The notes under the pieces were generated by a model. It was not told the DNA's origin, did not search any database, and saw only the letters and a list, made by a program, of their open reading frames with translations. A stretch of 39,924 nt of DNA from Ruminococcaceae bacterium OttesenSCG-928-L11 (GTDB lineage: Bacteria > Bacillota > Clostridia > Oscillospirales > Ruminococcaceae). How positions within the stretch are numbered: position 1 is the first letter of the stretch; each line of letters starts with the position of its first letter. Position numbers and translations under genes: made by a program. Shown in pieces: positions 15,111 to 24,889 of the stretch. Location: assembly GCA_030265885.1 (NCBI GenBank), contig JAJDGX010000009.1, positions 1 through 39,924 on the forward strand. Direction: 5' to 3'.

Positions 15111-18100
15111 GTGCTTCATTTTGTGATTGGCGTGGCCGGCACAGGCAAAACCACCTGCCTGATGGAGGAGGTTTTGCGCACGGTGCAGAGCGGCAGAAAA
15201 GCGGTTGTGCTGGTGCCGGAGCAGTTCTCCTTCGAGGCGGAAAAGCTGGTGTATGCGACCCTGGGCCCCCGGCTGAGCCTGGAGGCGGAGGTGCTCAGCT
15301 TCACCCGGCTGTGCAACAGCGTGTTTCGCCGCTTTGGGGGCTTGTCGGGCATCGAGGTGACGTCGGCCTCCCGGTATCTGCTTATGTCCATGGCGCTGGA
15401 CGAACTGCGGGATACCCTGACGGTCTACCGCAAAAGCGCGCTGAATCCCACCTTTCTGGATACCCTGATCGGCGCCTGCGCCGAGTTTAAGGCAGCCGGG
15501 GTGACGCCGGACAAGCTGGAGGACTTTGCCGCCGGCTGCGAGCAGGAATCCCTGAAAAGCAAGACGGAGGAACTGGCCCGGATATACGGCGCGTACCAGT
15601 CCATTCTGGAAACCGGCTACACCGACCCGGAGGACAGCCTGATTCGGGCGTGCAGGGTGCTGGAATCCCAAAACTACTTTGCGGGCTACGATGTGTATGT
15701 GGATGGCTTCACCGCCTTTATGGCGGGGGAGTATGAGTTGCTGCGCCATTGCATGGAGCAGGCGGAGCATGTGTGGGTGGCTCTGACTACCGACAGCCTC
15801 TTTGACGAACGGGGGGGAACGGGACTCTTTTCCGCCGTGCAGGCGTCGGCTCGCCGTCTGCGGGAGCTTGCGGGCCGAGCCGGGATTCCGGTGGCCTCTC
15901 CGGTAATGCTGGCTGAGCCTGTCCGCTATGGCGGGGAAGCGCTGAAACGGCTTGCCCGCTCCTATGGGGACATGCAGGTGTTTGACGGAAACACAGGCGA
16001 CGGCTCCGTTGTGGTATCCCCCGCCGCCACTATCTACGAGGAGGCGCTGCAGGCGGCGGCGCGGATTGCCGGGCTTGTCCGGGAAGGGTACCGCTACAAC
16101 GAAATCGCCGTAGTTGCCCGGGAGACGGACGCCTATCTACGCCCGCTGGAACTGGCGTTTTCCCGCTATGACATCCCCTATTTCATCGACGACGGGGAGG
16201 ACATCGAAAACAAGGCCCTGACAGGGGCGGTGCTGTCGGCGCTGGATGCGGTCAAAAGCGGGTTCGACACCCTGTCCATACTGCTGCTGGCCAAGTCGCC
16301 GGTGATGGGGCTGGACGGGGTTGCGGTGGCGGAACTGGAAAACTACTGCTACACCTGGAATGTCCGGGGTGCTGTGTGGCAGGAAGATTTCGCGGGCAAT
16401 CCCCGGGGGATGGCGGGGCCCATGGATGAAGGGGACGAGGCGCGGCTGGCCGCGGTCAACACAACCCGCCGCGCCCTTATGGAGCCGCTGACACAGCTGC
16501 GGGAACAGGTGCGCTCCGGGAACAGCCGCCGCTTTGCCGAGGGCATCTATCAGTTCCTGGAGCAAGTTCAGGCGGGGGACAAGCTGACCCAATATGCCCA
16601 ACGACTGCCCCAGGGGGAGCGGGAGGCCTTTCTGGACGACTGCGCCATGCTGTGGGATCAATTGATGGGCGTGCTGGATATCTTCGGCGGCGCATTGGGG
16701 GATCGCAAGGTCAAACCGGCCCGTCTGTGCGAACTGTTTCGGCTGGCGGTGTCCGCCGCCGCGACGGACAGCCCGCCCCGCACGTTGGATCAGGTGCTGG
16801 TGGGCCGGGCGGATCGCATTCGGCCGGGGCCCATGCGGGCTGTTTTGGTGCTGGGTGCCAACGAGGGAATCTTCCCCCCGGCTGTCAGCACGGCGGGGGT
16901 GTTCAGTGACAGCGAGCGCAAGCTGCTGGCGGAGGGCGGAATATCCATCTCCCAGCCCAGCCTGCAGCAGGTGATGCTGGAGCGGTATTTTGCCTATTAC
17001 GCCGTGACACTGCCGTCGGACAAGCTGGTGGTGACGTGGCGCAAATCGGATCTGACCGGCCGGGAACTGGCGCCGTCGGGGATTGTCATCCGCCTGCGGG
17101 AACTGTTCGGCGACGGTGTGGAGCAGCCGTGGGAGCCGGGTCTGCCGGAAATCGCCACGGAAAAGGCCGCCTGGGCCGTCTGCGCGGAGCAGTATGACCG
17201 AGACACCCCTCTGGCTGCCACGCTGCGGGCGTATTTTCAGCGATCGGACTATCGAACTGCCGGCGAAAAGCTGACCCTCGCGGCGGAAAAATGGGAGCAC
17301 AGCCTGCGGGACAGACGGCTGGCCAAGGGACTGTTCGGCGACCGGCTGCGGCTTTCCCCCTCCCGGGTGGAGCGGTTTTACCGCTGCCCCTTCTCCTTTT
17401 TTGCCCAGGATGGCCTGGGGCTGCGCCGGCGGCAACGGGTGGAATATTCCCCGCTGGAATCCGGTAGCGTCATCCACCATGTCCTTCATGTCATGGTGCA
17501 GAGACACGGGGGCAAGGGGCTGGCGGAGTTGTCCCGACAGGAACTGGAACAGGAGATATCCGCCATCATCGGCGGGTATATGGAGGAGCGGGTGGAGACG
17601 GTCAGCCTGCTGCCGGAGCGGTTCAAGTACCTGTACAACCGCCTGTGCGGCACATTGGCCCGACTGCTGCAGCGCATGGGCACAGAGTTTGCCCAGAGCC
17701 GGTTTGAGCCGGCGGCAAGCGAACTTGCCATTGGCGCGGGCAAGGCGGTGGAGCCGCTGCGCCTCCGCACCGCCGAGGGCGCGGTTGTCACCGTGGAGGG
17801 CGTCGTGGATCGCATTGACGTGATGACGGCCTCCACCGGCAAAAAATACGTCCGGGTGGTGGACTACAAATCCGGCGGCAAGGAGTTCGCCCTCAACGAT
17901 ATTTTGTACGGCCTGAACCTGCAAATGCTGCTGTACCTCTTCACGCTGGAGGAAAACGGCACGGACGAACTGGCGAACTGCATCCCTGCCGGTGTGCTGT
18001 ATATGCCGGTGCGGGAGCAGTTTGTCAGTGCGTCCCGCTCGGCTTCCGACGGGGAAATCGCAGCGGAGCGAGCCAAGAACTGGCGCATGAGCGGCCTGCT

Positions 18101-18458
18101 GCTGGAGGACGAGGAGGCGCTACGGGGGATGGAGGCCGACTTGGCCGGGGTTTTCATTCCCGCCAAGGTGAAAAAAGACGGCACGCTGGATTCCAAGTCC
18201 GCCCTTGCCACCGCCGCCCAGATGGGCAAGCTGGGGGAAAAGGTGCGGGAGCAGGTGACCCTGATGGGCCAATCCCTGCTGGAGGGCAAGGTACCGGCTG
18301 TGCCGGTGGAGACAGCCGAGGGCTCGGCCTGCCGCTTCTGCGATTACCGGGCGGTGTGCGGCTTCGAGGAAGGCGATCGCGTTCGGGCCATCGCCAAGCT
18401 GGACAGGGACGCGGTGCTGAAGCTTCTGTCGGAGGACAAGGAAAGCACGCAGGAATAG
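15111..18458 (+). CDS. addB: AddB subunit of the AddAB helicase-nuclease
   Basis: AddB works with AddA to process double-strand breaks and load RecA at Chi-like sites. The 1115-residue protein starts with the Walker A box FVIGVAGTGKTT. Its C-terminal nuclease shows VVDYKSGGKEF, and the iron-sulfur cluster cysteines appear in FYRCPFSFFAQ and CRFCDYRAVC, as in the family. I chose the GTG at 15111, with GGGAGG 6 bases upstream and the P-loop close to the N-terminus; the frame extends upstream through the hairpin to 15057. The length is normal for clostridial AddB. addA follows after a 108-base gap. Confidence 0.93.
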   Translation: MLHFVIGVAGTGKTTCLMEEVLRTVQSGRKAVVLVPEQFSFEAEKLVYATLGPRLSLEAEVLSFTRLCNSVFRRFGGLSGIEVTSASRYLLMSMALDELRDTLTVYRKSALNPTFLDTLIGACAEFKAAGVTPDKLEDFAAGCEQESLKSKTEELARIYGAYQSILETGYTDPEDSLIRACRVLESQNYFAGYDVYVDGFTAFMAGEYELLRHCMEQAEHVWVALTTDSLFDERGGTGLFSAVQASARRLRELAGRAGIPVASPVMLAEPVRYGGEALKRLARSYGDMQVFDGNTGDGSVVVSPAATIYEEALQAAARIAGLVREGYRYNEIAVVARETDAYLRPLELAFSRYDIPYFIDDGEDIENKALTGAVLSALDAVKSGFDTLSILLLAKSPVMGLDGVAVAELENYCYTWNVRGAVWQEDFAGNPRGMAGPMDEGDEARLAAVNTTRRALMEPLTQLREQVRSGNSRRFAEGIYQFLEQVQAGDKLTQYAQRLPQGEREAFLDDCAMLWDQLMGVLDIFGGALGDRKVKPARLCELFRLAVSAAATDSPPRTLDQVLVGRADRIRPGPMRAVLVLGANEGIFPPAVSTAGVFSDSERKLLAEGGISISQPSLQQVMLERYFAYYAVTLPSDKLVVTWRKSDLTGRELAPSGIVIRLRELFGDGVEQPWEPGLPEIATEKAAWAVCAEQYDRDTPLAATLRAYFQRSDYRTAGEKLTLAAEKWEHSLRDRRLAKGLFGDRLRLSPSRVERFYRCPFSFFAQDGLGLRRRQRVEYSPLESGSVIHHVLHVMVQRHGGKGLAELSRQELEQEISAIIGGYMEERVETVSLLPERFKYLYNRLCGTLARLLQRMGTEFAQSRFEPAASELAIGAGKAVEPLRLRTAEGAVVTVEGVVDRIDVMTASTGKKYVRVVDYKSGGKEFALNDILYGLNLQMLLYLFTLEENGTDELANCIPAGVLYMPVREQFVSASRSASDGEIAAERAKNWRMSGLLLEDEEALRGMEADLAGVFIPAKVKKDGTLDSKSALATAAQMGKLGEKVREQVTLMGQSLLEGKVPAVPVETAEGSACRFCDYRAVCGFEEGDRVRAIAKLDRDAVLKLLSEDKESTQE

Positions 18459-18494
18459 CTGAAATCATAAAATTGCATTCATTAAGTTTTTAGT

Positions 18495-18517
18495 CAAACT
18501 ATTTTCAAAAAAGTTTG
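18495..18517. other. Small hairpin between addB and addA
   Basis: CAAACT and AGTTTG enclose an A/T-rich loop in the addB-addA gap. It has no T-run of terminator type, and its role is unclear. Confidence 0.3.
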
Positions 18518-18566
18518 TGGGTTTGTGCAGAGCCCAAAGGTCTGCACAAGGGAGGAGGCAAGCCAC

Positions 18567-21500
18567 ATGGCGGAGCGAAGCTGGACAAAGCCGCAGCAGG
18601 ACGCCATTGACGCACGGGGCGGCACGCTGCTGGTATCGGCGGCGGCGGGCAGCGGCAAAACAGCCGTGCTGGTGGAGCGGGTGCTGGGCATCATCTGCGA
18701 CGCCCAAAACCCGGTGGATGTGGACAGGCTCCTCATCGTCACCTTTTCCATTGCGGCGGCGGCGGAAATGCGCCAGCGCATAGGGGCCCGACTGACTGCT
18801 CTCATCCGAGAGGAGCCGGGCAATCTCCACCTGCAGCGCCAGCAGGCCCTGCTGCAAAAGGCTCAGATCAGCACCATCCACGCCTTTTGCCTCAACCTGA
18901 TTCGGGAGAACTTCCAGCATCTCAGCATCTCCCAGGATTTTTCCATCGCCGATACCAACGAACTGGAACTGATGAAAAGCGACTGCATCGCCGACTGTGT
19001 GGAGAAATTCTACGCGGAGGACACAAGCGGCTTGTTCGCGGAGCTGGTGGAGCTACTGTCCTCCGGCCGGGACGACTCCCGGCTGGTGCAGACAGTGTAC
19101 CAGATCTACGAGTTCAGCCGCTCCCACCCCTACTACGAGGATTGGCTGGACGAGAAGGCCGCCCTGTATGGGGCGGATTTGCCGGTGTCCGAGACCATCT
19201 GGGGGGAGGAGATCCTGCGGTATGCGGGGGACAGCCTGGAGCACTGCAAGGGACTGGCGGCGGAGGGACTGCGGATCCTATACGACGCCGACGAAAAGCT
19301 GCAAAAGGCATATCTGCCCGCCTTTGAGGCGGATTTCCACCTGCTGACCGAATGCGTGAAACTGGCCCACGACTGGCAGTGGGACGCCCTGGTATCCCGG
19401 CTGCGGGCTTACGATTTTGGCAGGCTGGGCGCTGTGCGGGGGGAGGATCCCCAAAAGGAGCACCTCAAGGACACCCGCAAGCGGATCAAGGACACGCTGC
19501 AGGCGCTGCGGGACAAGTACCTCTGCGCCGAGGAGGCCGAGGCCAAAGCCGACATCGAGGATTTGCACCCCAAAATCCGGGTGCTGTTCGCCCTTGTAAA
19601 GGAGTTTGGCTGGGAACTGCAGCGGCGGAAAACAGAGAAACGGCGGCTGGATTTCTCCGACCTGGAGCATCTGGCCCTGCAGCTGCTGGTGGAAAAGGCG
19701 GACAGCCAATACCGGCGGACTGCCCACGCCGCCGTGGTGCAGGAGCAGTACGACTACGTGCTGGTGGATGAGTATCAGGACACCAACGAGGTGCAGGATC
19801 TCATCTTCACCAGCGTCTCCCGGGGGCAGGAGAACCTGTTCATGGTGGGCGACGTCAAGCAGAGCATCTACAGCTTCCGGCAGGCCATGCCGGAGATTTT
19901 CATGCGCAAAAAGGAAGTCTTTTTCCCCTACGATACCGGCCTTTTCCCGGCATCCATCTCCCTGGACACCAACTTTCGCAGCCGCCGGGAGGTAACCGAG
20001 GCCACCAACTTCATCTTCGGGAAGGTCATGACGGCGCGGATGGGGGAAATCGAATACGACGAGAAGGAGAGCCTAAAATGCGGGGCCCGGTACGAGCCCT
20101 ACGACAAGGCCTCTCCGGAGCTGCTTTTGCTGGGGCTGCAGGGTCAGGAGGCCGACGGGGTGGAGCTGGAAGCCGCCGCGGTGGCGGGCCGCATCAAGGC
20201 GCTGCTGGACGAGGGATACCAGGTGTCCGGCCGGGACGGAATGCGCCCTGCCACCCCCCGGGATTTTTGCATCCTGCTTCGCTCCCCCAAAAATCGGGCC
20301 CGACAATATGTCAAGGCGCTGGAGCAGCTTGGCATCGGCGCATGGGCGGAAAACGCAGGCGGCTACCTTCAAACCCGGGAAATCGCCATGGTGGTCTCTC
20401 TGCTCAAGGCGCTGGACAACCCGCTGCTGGACATCGAACTGGTGGCGGCCATGCTGTCGCCTCTGTTCGGCTTTACCGACGACGACATCGCCGAAATCCG
20501 CCTGACGGCGCGGGGCGTTCCCTTTTTCAGCGCCCTGTCCGCCGCTGCCGAAGCGGGCAGTCCGAAGGCGGGGGATTTCCTGGCACTGTTTGCCGAGCTG
20601 CGGCGGGACGCGGATTTTCTGCCTGCCGACCGGCTGCTGCTGCGAATTTACGAAAAGACAAACGCCCTGGGAATCGCCCGGGTAATGCCCTTGGGTGAGA
20701 GCCGCCACGCCAATTTGCTGCTGCTGGTGGAGTACGCCACCCAGTATCACAGCATGGGCTACAAGCGGCTGGCCGGATTTGTGGGCTTCCTCTCCCGGCT
20801 GGAGGCAAAGGGCGGGGATTTGTACACCGCCAGCACCCTCAGCGATGGGGCCGACGTGGTGCGCATCCAGTCCATTCACCGCTCCAAGGGGCTGGAGTAT
20901 CCCATCGTCATTCTGGCGGACACCGCCAAGCAGTTTAACATGGAGGATTTGCGTTCCAACACCATCCTCCACTCCCGGTTCGGCTTTGCCTGTGTGCGGC
21001 GGGATATGGAGACCTTCAAGCAATATCCCACAGTGCCCATGCAGGCCATTCGGCTGGCGGTGCAGAAATCCATGCTGTCCGAGGAAATGCGGATTTTGTA
21101 TGTGGCGCTGACCCGTGCGCGGGAAAAGCTGATTGTCACCGCCGCCGTCAAAACGGATTTGACCCGCAAGCTAAAGGGGTTGGACAATGTGCCGGAGGAC
21201 GGCAAGCTTTCCCCTTATGTGGTGGGAGAGGCCCGTGGCTATGCCGATTGGATTCTCATGTCCCTGCTGCGCCACTCCTGCGGGGTACCCTTGCGGGAGC
21301 GGGCCGGATGCGAGCATCTCCACCTGACCGACGACGGCAACCCCTGGGTCATCTCCATTGTAGAGGAGTTTGGGGAAGGGGCGGCAGAGGCAGAGGAGCG
21401 GCGGCGGGAATTTACCGCCGAAGTGGATCCTGCCCTGATGGCCCAGCTGGAACAGCAGCTGGCGTTCCGGTACCCCTTTGCAGGCCAGAGCACAATCCCC

Positions 21501-22109
21501 TCCAAGCTGGCGGTGTCGACCGTGGCCAAGGGCAAGCACGACGTGGCCCACCGGTTTGCGGCCCGCCCCGCATTTTTGACCGGGGAGAAGCTGAACGCCG
21601 CGGAAAAGGGCAACGCTCTCCACAAATTCATGCAGTTCGCCGACTACGAGGCGGCGGCGCGGGACACGGAGGCGGAAATCCGACGCATGGGGGAGAGCAG
21701 GTTCCTCTCCCGGACAGAGACGGCCAGTCTGTCCGCCGATGTGATTCGTCGGTTTTTCCAGTCGCCTCTGTACAGGCGCATTTCGGCCAGCCCCCGGGTT
21801 TGGCGGGAGCTGAAATTCATGGCCGCCTTCGGCAAAGAGGAACTGGGCGGACATCTGGAGGGTATGGACGACACCGGCAAGGTTGTCCTCAACGGCGTGG
21901 CCGACTGTGTGTTTCTGGAGGACGGCAAGGCCGTCATCGTCGACTACAAGACCGATCGGGTTAAAACGCCGGAGGAGCTCATCGAGCGGTACGCCGCCCA
22001 GCTAACCCTGTACCGCCGCATTTTGGAGCAGAGCCTGGAAACGGAAGTAAAAGCCTGTGTGCTGTACTCCTTTGCGCTGGCAGAGGAAATTATTGTGGAA
22101 TCCGAATAG
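18567..22109 (+). CDS. addA: AddA subunit of the AddAB helicase-nuclease
   Basis: The 1180-residue protein is a UvrD-type superfamily 1 helicase fused to a RecB-type nuclease. It shows the Walker A VSAAAGSGKTAVLVER (about residues 24-39), the helicase motif DYVLVDEYQDTNEVQ, the region VRIQSIHRSKGLEYP, and the C-terminal nuclease with GNALHKFMQF and VIVDYKTDRV. The ATG at 18567 follows AGGAGG by 8 bases; the frame is open to 18525. Together with addB it forms the DNA-break repair enzyme. No missing motif was noticed. Confidence 0.95.
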   Translation: MAERSWTKPQQDAIDARGGTLLVSAAAGSGKTAVLVERVLGIICDAQNPVDVDRLLIVTFSIAAAAEMRQRIGARLTALIREEPGNLHLQRQQALLQKAQISTIHAFCLNLIRENFQHLSISQDFSIADTNELELMKSDCIADCVEKFYAEDTSGLFAELVELLSSGRDDSRLVQTVYQIYEFSRSHPYYEDWLDEKAALYGADLPVSETIWGEEILRYAGDSLEHCKGLAAEGLRILYDADEKLQKAYLPAFEADFHLLTECVKLAHDWQWDALVSRLRAYDFGRLGAVRGEDPQKEHLKDTRKRIKDTLQALRDKYLCAEEAEAKADIEDLHPKIRVLFALVKEFGWELQRRKTEKRRLDFSDLEHLALQLLVEKADSQYRRTAHAAVVQEQYDYVLVDEYQDTNEVQDLIFTSVSRGQENLFMVGDVKQSIYSFRQAMPEIFMRKKEVFFPYDTGLFPASISLDTNFRSRREVTEATNFIFGKVMTARMGEIEYDEKESLKCGARYEPYDKASPELLLLGLQGQEADGVELEAAAVAGRIKALLDEGYQVSGRDGMRPATPRDFCILLRSPKNRARQYVKALEQLGIGAWAENAGGYLQTREIAMVVSLLKALDNPLLDIELVAAMLSPLFGFTDDDIAEIRLTARGVPFFSALSAAAEAGSPKAGDFLALFAELRRDADFLPADRLLLRIYEKTNALGIARVMPLGESRHANLLLLVEYATQYHSMGYKRLAGFVGFLSRLEAKGGDLYTASTLSDGADVVRIQSIHRSKGLEYPIVILADTAKQFNMEDLRSNTILHSRFGFACVRRDMETFKQYPTVPMQAIRLAVQKSMLSEEMRILYVALTRAREKLIVTAAVKTDLTRKLKGLDNVPEDGKLSPYVVGEARGYADWILMSLLRHSCGVPLRERAGCEHLHLTDDGNPWVISIVEEFGEGAAEAEERRREFTAEVDPALMAQLEQQLAFRYPFAGQSTIPSKLAVSTVAKGKHDVAHRFAARPAFLTGEKLNAAEKGNALHKFMQFADYEAAARDTEAEIRRMGESRFLSRTETASLSADVIRRFFQSPLYRRISASPRVWRELKFMAAFGKEELGGHLEGMDDTGKVVLNGVADCVFLEDGKAVIVDYKTDRVKTPEELIERYAAQLTLYRRILEQSLETEVKACVLYSFALAEEIIVESE

Positions 22110-22166
22110 TAAAGCAAAGCGATAAAAACAGGGATTTGTGGATTTTCCCATTCAAAATTTGTTCAC

Positions 22167-22195
22167 TTTACAAATAAACGGAAATACACTATACT
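22167..22195 (+). promoter_or_regulatory. Promoter of the ClpE-like gene
   Basis: TTTACA (22167-22172), 17-base spacer, TATACT (22190-22195). The predicted start near 22202 gives a leader of about 155 bases. That leader contains a bulged hairpin, TCGTC-a-GGAAA with TTTCC-GACGA, at 22245-22276. No CtsR tandem heptad or CIRCE element was found. Confidence 0.7.
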
Positions 22196-22358
22196 ATTAA
22201 GGATCAAAAGGTATACATGCAACAAGTCGGCAGAAAGCAGAGTTTCGTCAGGAAATTGGCGCGACTTTTCCGACGATAAGATATATTTGCCGCAATTCTA
22301 CGCATATTACATAATAGGCGAAAGCGGCAACGACATTTACAGAGGAGTATTGCAATAG

Positions 22359-24704
22359 ATGGATATGCTTTGTTCCAGATGCAGGAAGCGGATGGCCGTC
22401 CTTTTTCTGGCACACATGGAAAACGGCGAAATGAAAGATAAGGGCCTGTGCCTGAAATGCGCGCGGGAACTGAATATTCCCCAGGTGAAGGAAGTCATGG
22501 ATAAGCTGGGCCTCTCCGATGAGGAAATCGAGACCATGAGCGACCAGATGACGGATTTGATGGGCGGAGAAGCCAACCTCGACGGCGATTTTGAAGTGGG
22601 GGGAGCGCAGCCATTGCCTTTTTTGCAGAACCTGTTTAACGGCGCGGGCAAGGACGACACCAACAAGCTGCAGCCCGTAAACAGCAGCGATGCCGGAAAA
22701 TCGGAGCGCACCCGGGACGACAGCGCAAAGGATAAGGCCAAACGGGAGCAGCGCCGCAAGCGCAAGTTCCTGGATAATTTCTGCGAGAATCTGACGGAAA
22801 AGGCCAAAAACGGCAAGATTGACCACATTGTCGGGCGGGACAACGAGATTTACCGGGTCATCCAGATTCTCAACCGCCGCACCAAGAACAACCCCTGCCT
22901 CATCGGCGAGCCGGGCGTCGGCAAGACGGCCATCGCCGAGGGCATTGCCATACGCCTGGCCGACGGCAACGTGCCGCCCCGCCTGGCCGACAAGGAGCTG
23001 TTTTTGCTGGATTTAACCGCCCTGGTAGCGGGAACCCAGTTCCGCGGCCAGTTTGAGAGTCGGGTCAAGGGCCTTGTCAACGAAATCAAGGAGGCCGGCA
23101 ACATCATCCTGTTTATCGACGAGGTGCACAACATCGTCGGCGCAGGGGATTCCGAGGGCTCCATGAACACCGCCAACATCCTGAAGCCCGCCCTGTCCCG
23201 GGGCGAGATCCAGGTCATCGGCGCCACCACCTTTACGGAATATCGCAAGTACATCGAGAAGGACGCGGCCCTGGAACGCCGGTTCCAGCCGGTCAAGGTG
23301 GAGGAACCCTCCATCAGCGACACCATCGAGGTGCTGCGGGGCGTCAAGGGCTATTACGAGAAATTCCACCGGGTTGTAGTGCCCGATACCATTGTCACCA
23401 ACTGCGTCGTCCTCAGCGAGCGGTACATCACCGACCGGTTCCTGCCGGACAAAGCCATCGACCTGCTGGACGAGGCCTGCTCCTGCGCGACCCTGAAAAA
23501 CGCTTCCCTGTCAGAATACGACACCCTGAACACCGAGCTGCGGGAGCTTATCATCGAGGAAGAGCAGATGGAAGCCGACCCCATGGACATCGATTACCAG
23601 CGGGTAGCGGAAATCAAGGCGGAGAAAATCCGCATCACTGACCGCCTCAAGGAAATTGAGCCCCAGGCCCTGGGCGTGCAGGTCACCACCGAGGATCTGG
23701 CCCGTGTGCTGGAGCTTTGGACGGGCATTCCCGCCAGCAAAATCCGGGAATCCGAGCTGCGCAAGGTGGCCAATCTGGCCAATGTGATGAAGAGCAAAAT
23801 CATCGGACAGGACGAGGCCGTGGAGCTGGTAGCGGCGGCGGTTCGCCGTTCCCGCGTGCAGATAAGCGGCCGCAGACGTCCCGCGTCCTTTATCTTTGTA
23901 GGCCCCACCGGCGTCGGCAAAACCGAGCTGGTCAAGGTGCTGTCTCAGGAGCTGTTTGACGCCGCCGATCCCCTGATTCGCCTGGATATGAGCGAGTTTA
24001 TGGAGAAGCACTCCGTATCCCGCATCATCGGCTCCCCGCCAGGCTATGTGGGCTATGACGAGGCCGGCCAGCTGACCGAGAAGGTTCGCCGCAAGCCCTA
24101 TTCCGTTGTTCTGTTTGACGAAATCGAGAAGGCCCATCCCGATGTGATGAACATCCTGCTGCAAATACTGGACGAGGGGAAAATCACCGACGCCCAGGGC
24201 CGGGTCGTCAACTTTGAGAACACCGTCATCGTCATGACCTCCAACGCGGGCAGCAATCTGAAAAACACCTCGCTGGGCTTTAACAAGCAAACCCAGCAGA
24301 TAGAGAAAGACAAGGCCATGAAAGCCCTCAACGAGTTCCTTCGGCCCGAGTTTATCGGCCGCGTGGACGAGGTGGTGGTTTTCCGGGCATTGGATCAAAC
24401 CGACTACGAGAAAATCGCCAACCTGATGCTGACCGAGCTGGTGGCGCCTCTGGGCGAGAAGGATATCGAGATCAGCTGGGACGACAGTGCCCTTGCCTGG
24501 ATTGCCGCCGAGGCCCATGGCAACAAGAGCGGTGCCCGGGATTTGCGCCGGGTTATCCGCAAAAATGTGGAGGATCGCATCTGCAATATGCTGGTGGATC
24601 ACCCCGAGCGTGTTCCCACCAGCATCAACGTAACCTGCCTGGAGGGCGGACTCTCCCTCCTGACCCTGTATGCGGGCGAGCTGGAGCGGGTGAGCGAAAA
24701 ATAG
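22359..24704 (+). CDS. ClpE/ClpC-like AAA+ unfoldase with N-terminal zinc finger
   Basis: The 781-residue Clp ATPase unfolds proteins for degradation by ClpP. Instead of the usual double Clp N-domain it starts with a C4 zinc finger (CSRC at residues 5-8, CLKC at 31-34), as in ClpE, followed by a charged low-complexity linker to about residue 140. Two AAA+ modules follow: Walker A GEPGVGKTAIAEG with IILFIDEVHNIVG, then a short coiled middle domain, then GPTGVGKTELVKV with SVVLFDEIEKAHPD. The LGF loop in NTSLGFNKQ matches the ClpP-docking motif. The ATG at 22359 has GAGGAG 11 bases upstream; an ATG two codons on is possible. No ctsR, mcsA or mcsB lies beside it. Called ClpE-like by the finger; family naming is uncertain. 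Confidence 0.87.
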   Translation: MDMLCSRCRKRMAVLFLAHMENGEMKDKGLCLKCARELNIPQVKEVMDKLGLSDEEIETMSDQMTDLMGGEANLDGDFEVGGAQPLPFLQNLFNGAGKDDTNKLQPVNSSDAGKSERTRDDSAKDKAKREQRRKRKFLDNFCENLTEKAKNGKIDHIVGRDNEIYRVIQILNRRTKNNPCLIGEPGVGKTAIAEGIAIRLADGNVPPRLADKELFLLDLTALVAGTQFRGQFESRVKGLVNEIKEAGNIILFIDEVHNIVGAGDSEGSMNTANILKPALSRGEIQVIGATTFTEYRKYIEKDAALERRFQPVKVEEPSISDTIEVLRGVKGYYEKFHRVVVPDTIVTNCVVLSERYITDRFLPDKAIDLLDEACSCATLKNASLSEYDTLNTELRELIIEEEQMEADPMDIDYQRVAEIKAEKIRITDRLKEIEPQALGVQVTTEDLARVLELWTGIPASKIRESELRKVANLANVMKSKIIGQDEAVELVAAAVRRSRVQISGRRRPASFIFVGPTGVGKTELVKVLSQELFDAADPLIRLDMSEFMEKHSVSRIIGSPPGYVGYDEAGQLTEKVRRKPYSVVLFDEIEKAHPDVMNILLQILDEGKITDAQGRVVNFENTVIVMTSNAGSNLKNTSLGFNKQTQQIEKDKAMKALNEFLRPEFIGRVDEVVVFRALDQTDYEKIANLMLTELVAPLGEKDIEISWDDSALAWIAAEAHGNKSGARDLRRVIRKNVEDRICNMLVDHPERVPTSINVTCLEGGLSLLTLYAGELERVSEK

Positions 24705-24709
24705 CGACA

Positions 24710-24791
24710 AGCGCATCCCGGTCAAACCGAGGCTCTTCTGGTTTGACCGGCCCCCGGACAGGATTTGTCCGGGGGATATGCGCTATTTTTG
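24710..24791 (+). terminator. Three-way-junction terminator after the ClpE-like gene
   Basis: AGCGCAT (24710-24716) pairs with ATGCGCT (24778-24784) and encloses two stacked hairpins. The first is CCGGTCAAACC (24718-24728) with GGTTTGACCGG (24740-24750). The second is CCCCCGGACA (24751-24760) with TGTCCGGGGG (24766-24775). A run of five T's follows at 24786-24790. Confidence 0.8.
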
Positions 24792-24853
24792 CGGCAAATC
24801 GGCGGATTATCTCTCACAATATGGAATGAGAGATAAAAAATTTTGAGCTCCTA

Positions 24854-24883
24854 TTGCATGTTTATGCATTGATATAGTATAAT
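24854..24883 (+). promoter_or_regulatory. Promoter of carB
   Basis: TTGCAT (24854-24859), 18-base spacer, perfect TATAAT (24878-24883). The start is near 24890. Confidence 0.65.
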
Positions 24884-24889
24884 TATTTG

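Noticed and set aside
14936-15490. Plus-strand open frame from the MITE-like element into addB
   Set aside because: It overlaps addB in another frame and begins inside the repeat; no protein family recognised.
16137-17924. Minus-strand open frame inside addB
   Set aside because: It lies wholly opposite conserved addB motifs and has shadow-like composition.
22196-22358. CtsR operator in front of the ClpE-like gene
   Set aside because: A single GATCAAA-like word is present but not the tandem heptads; the GGTCAAACC seen at 24720 belongs to the terminator.
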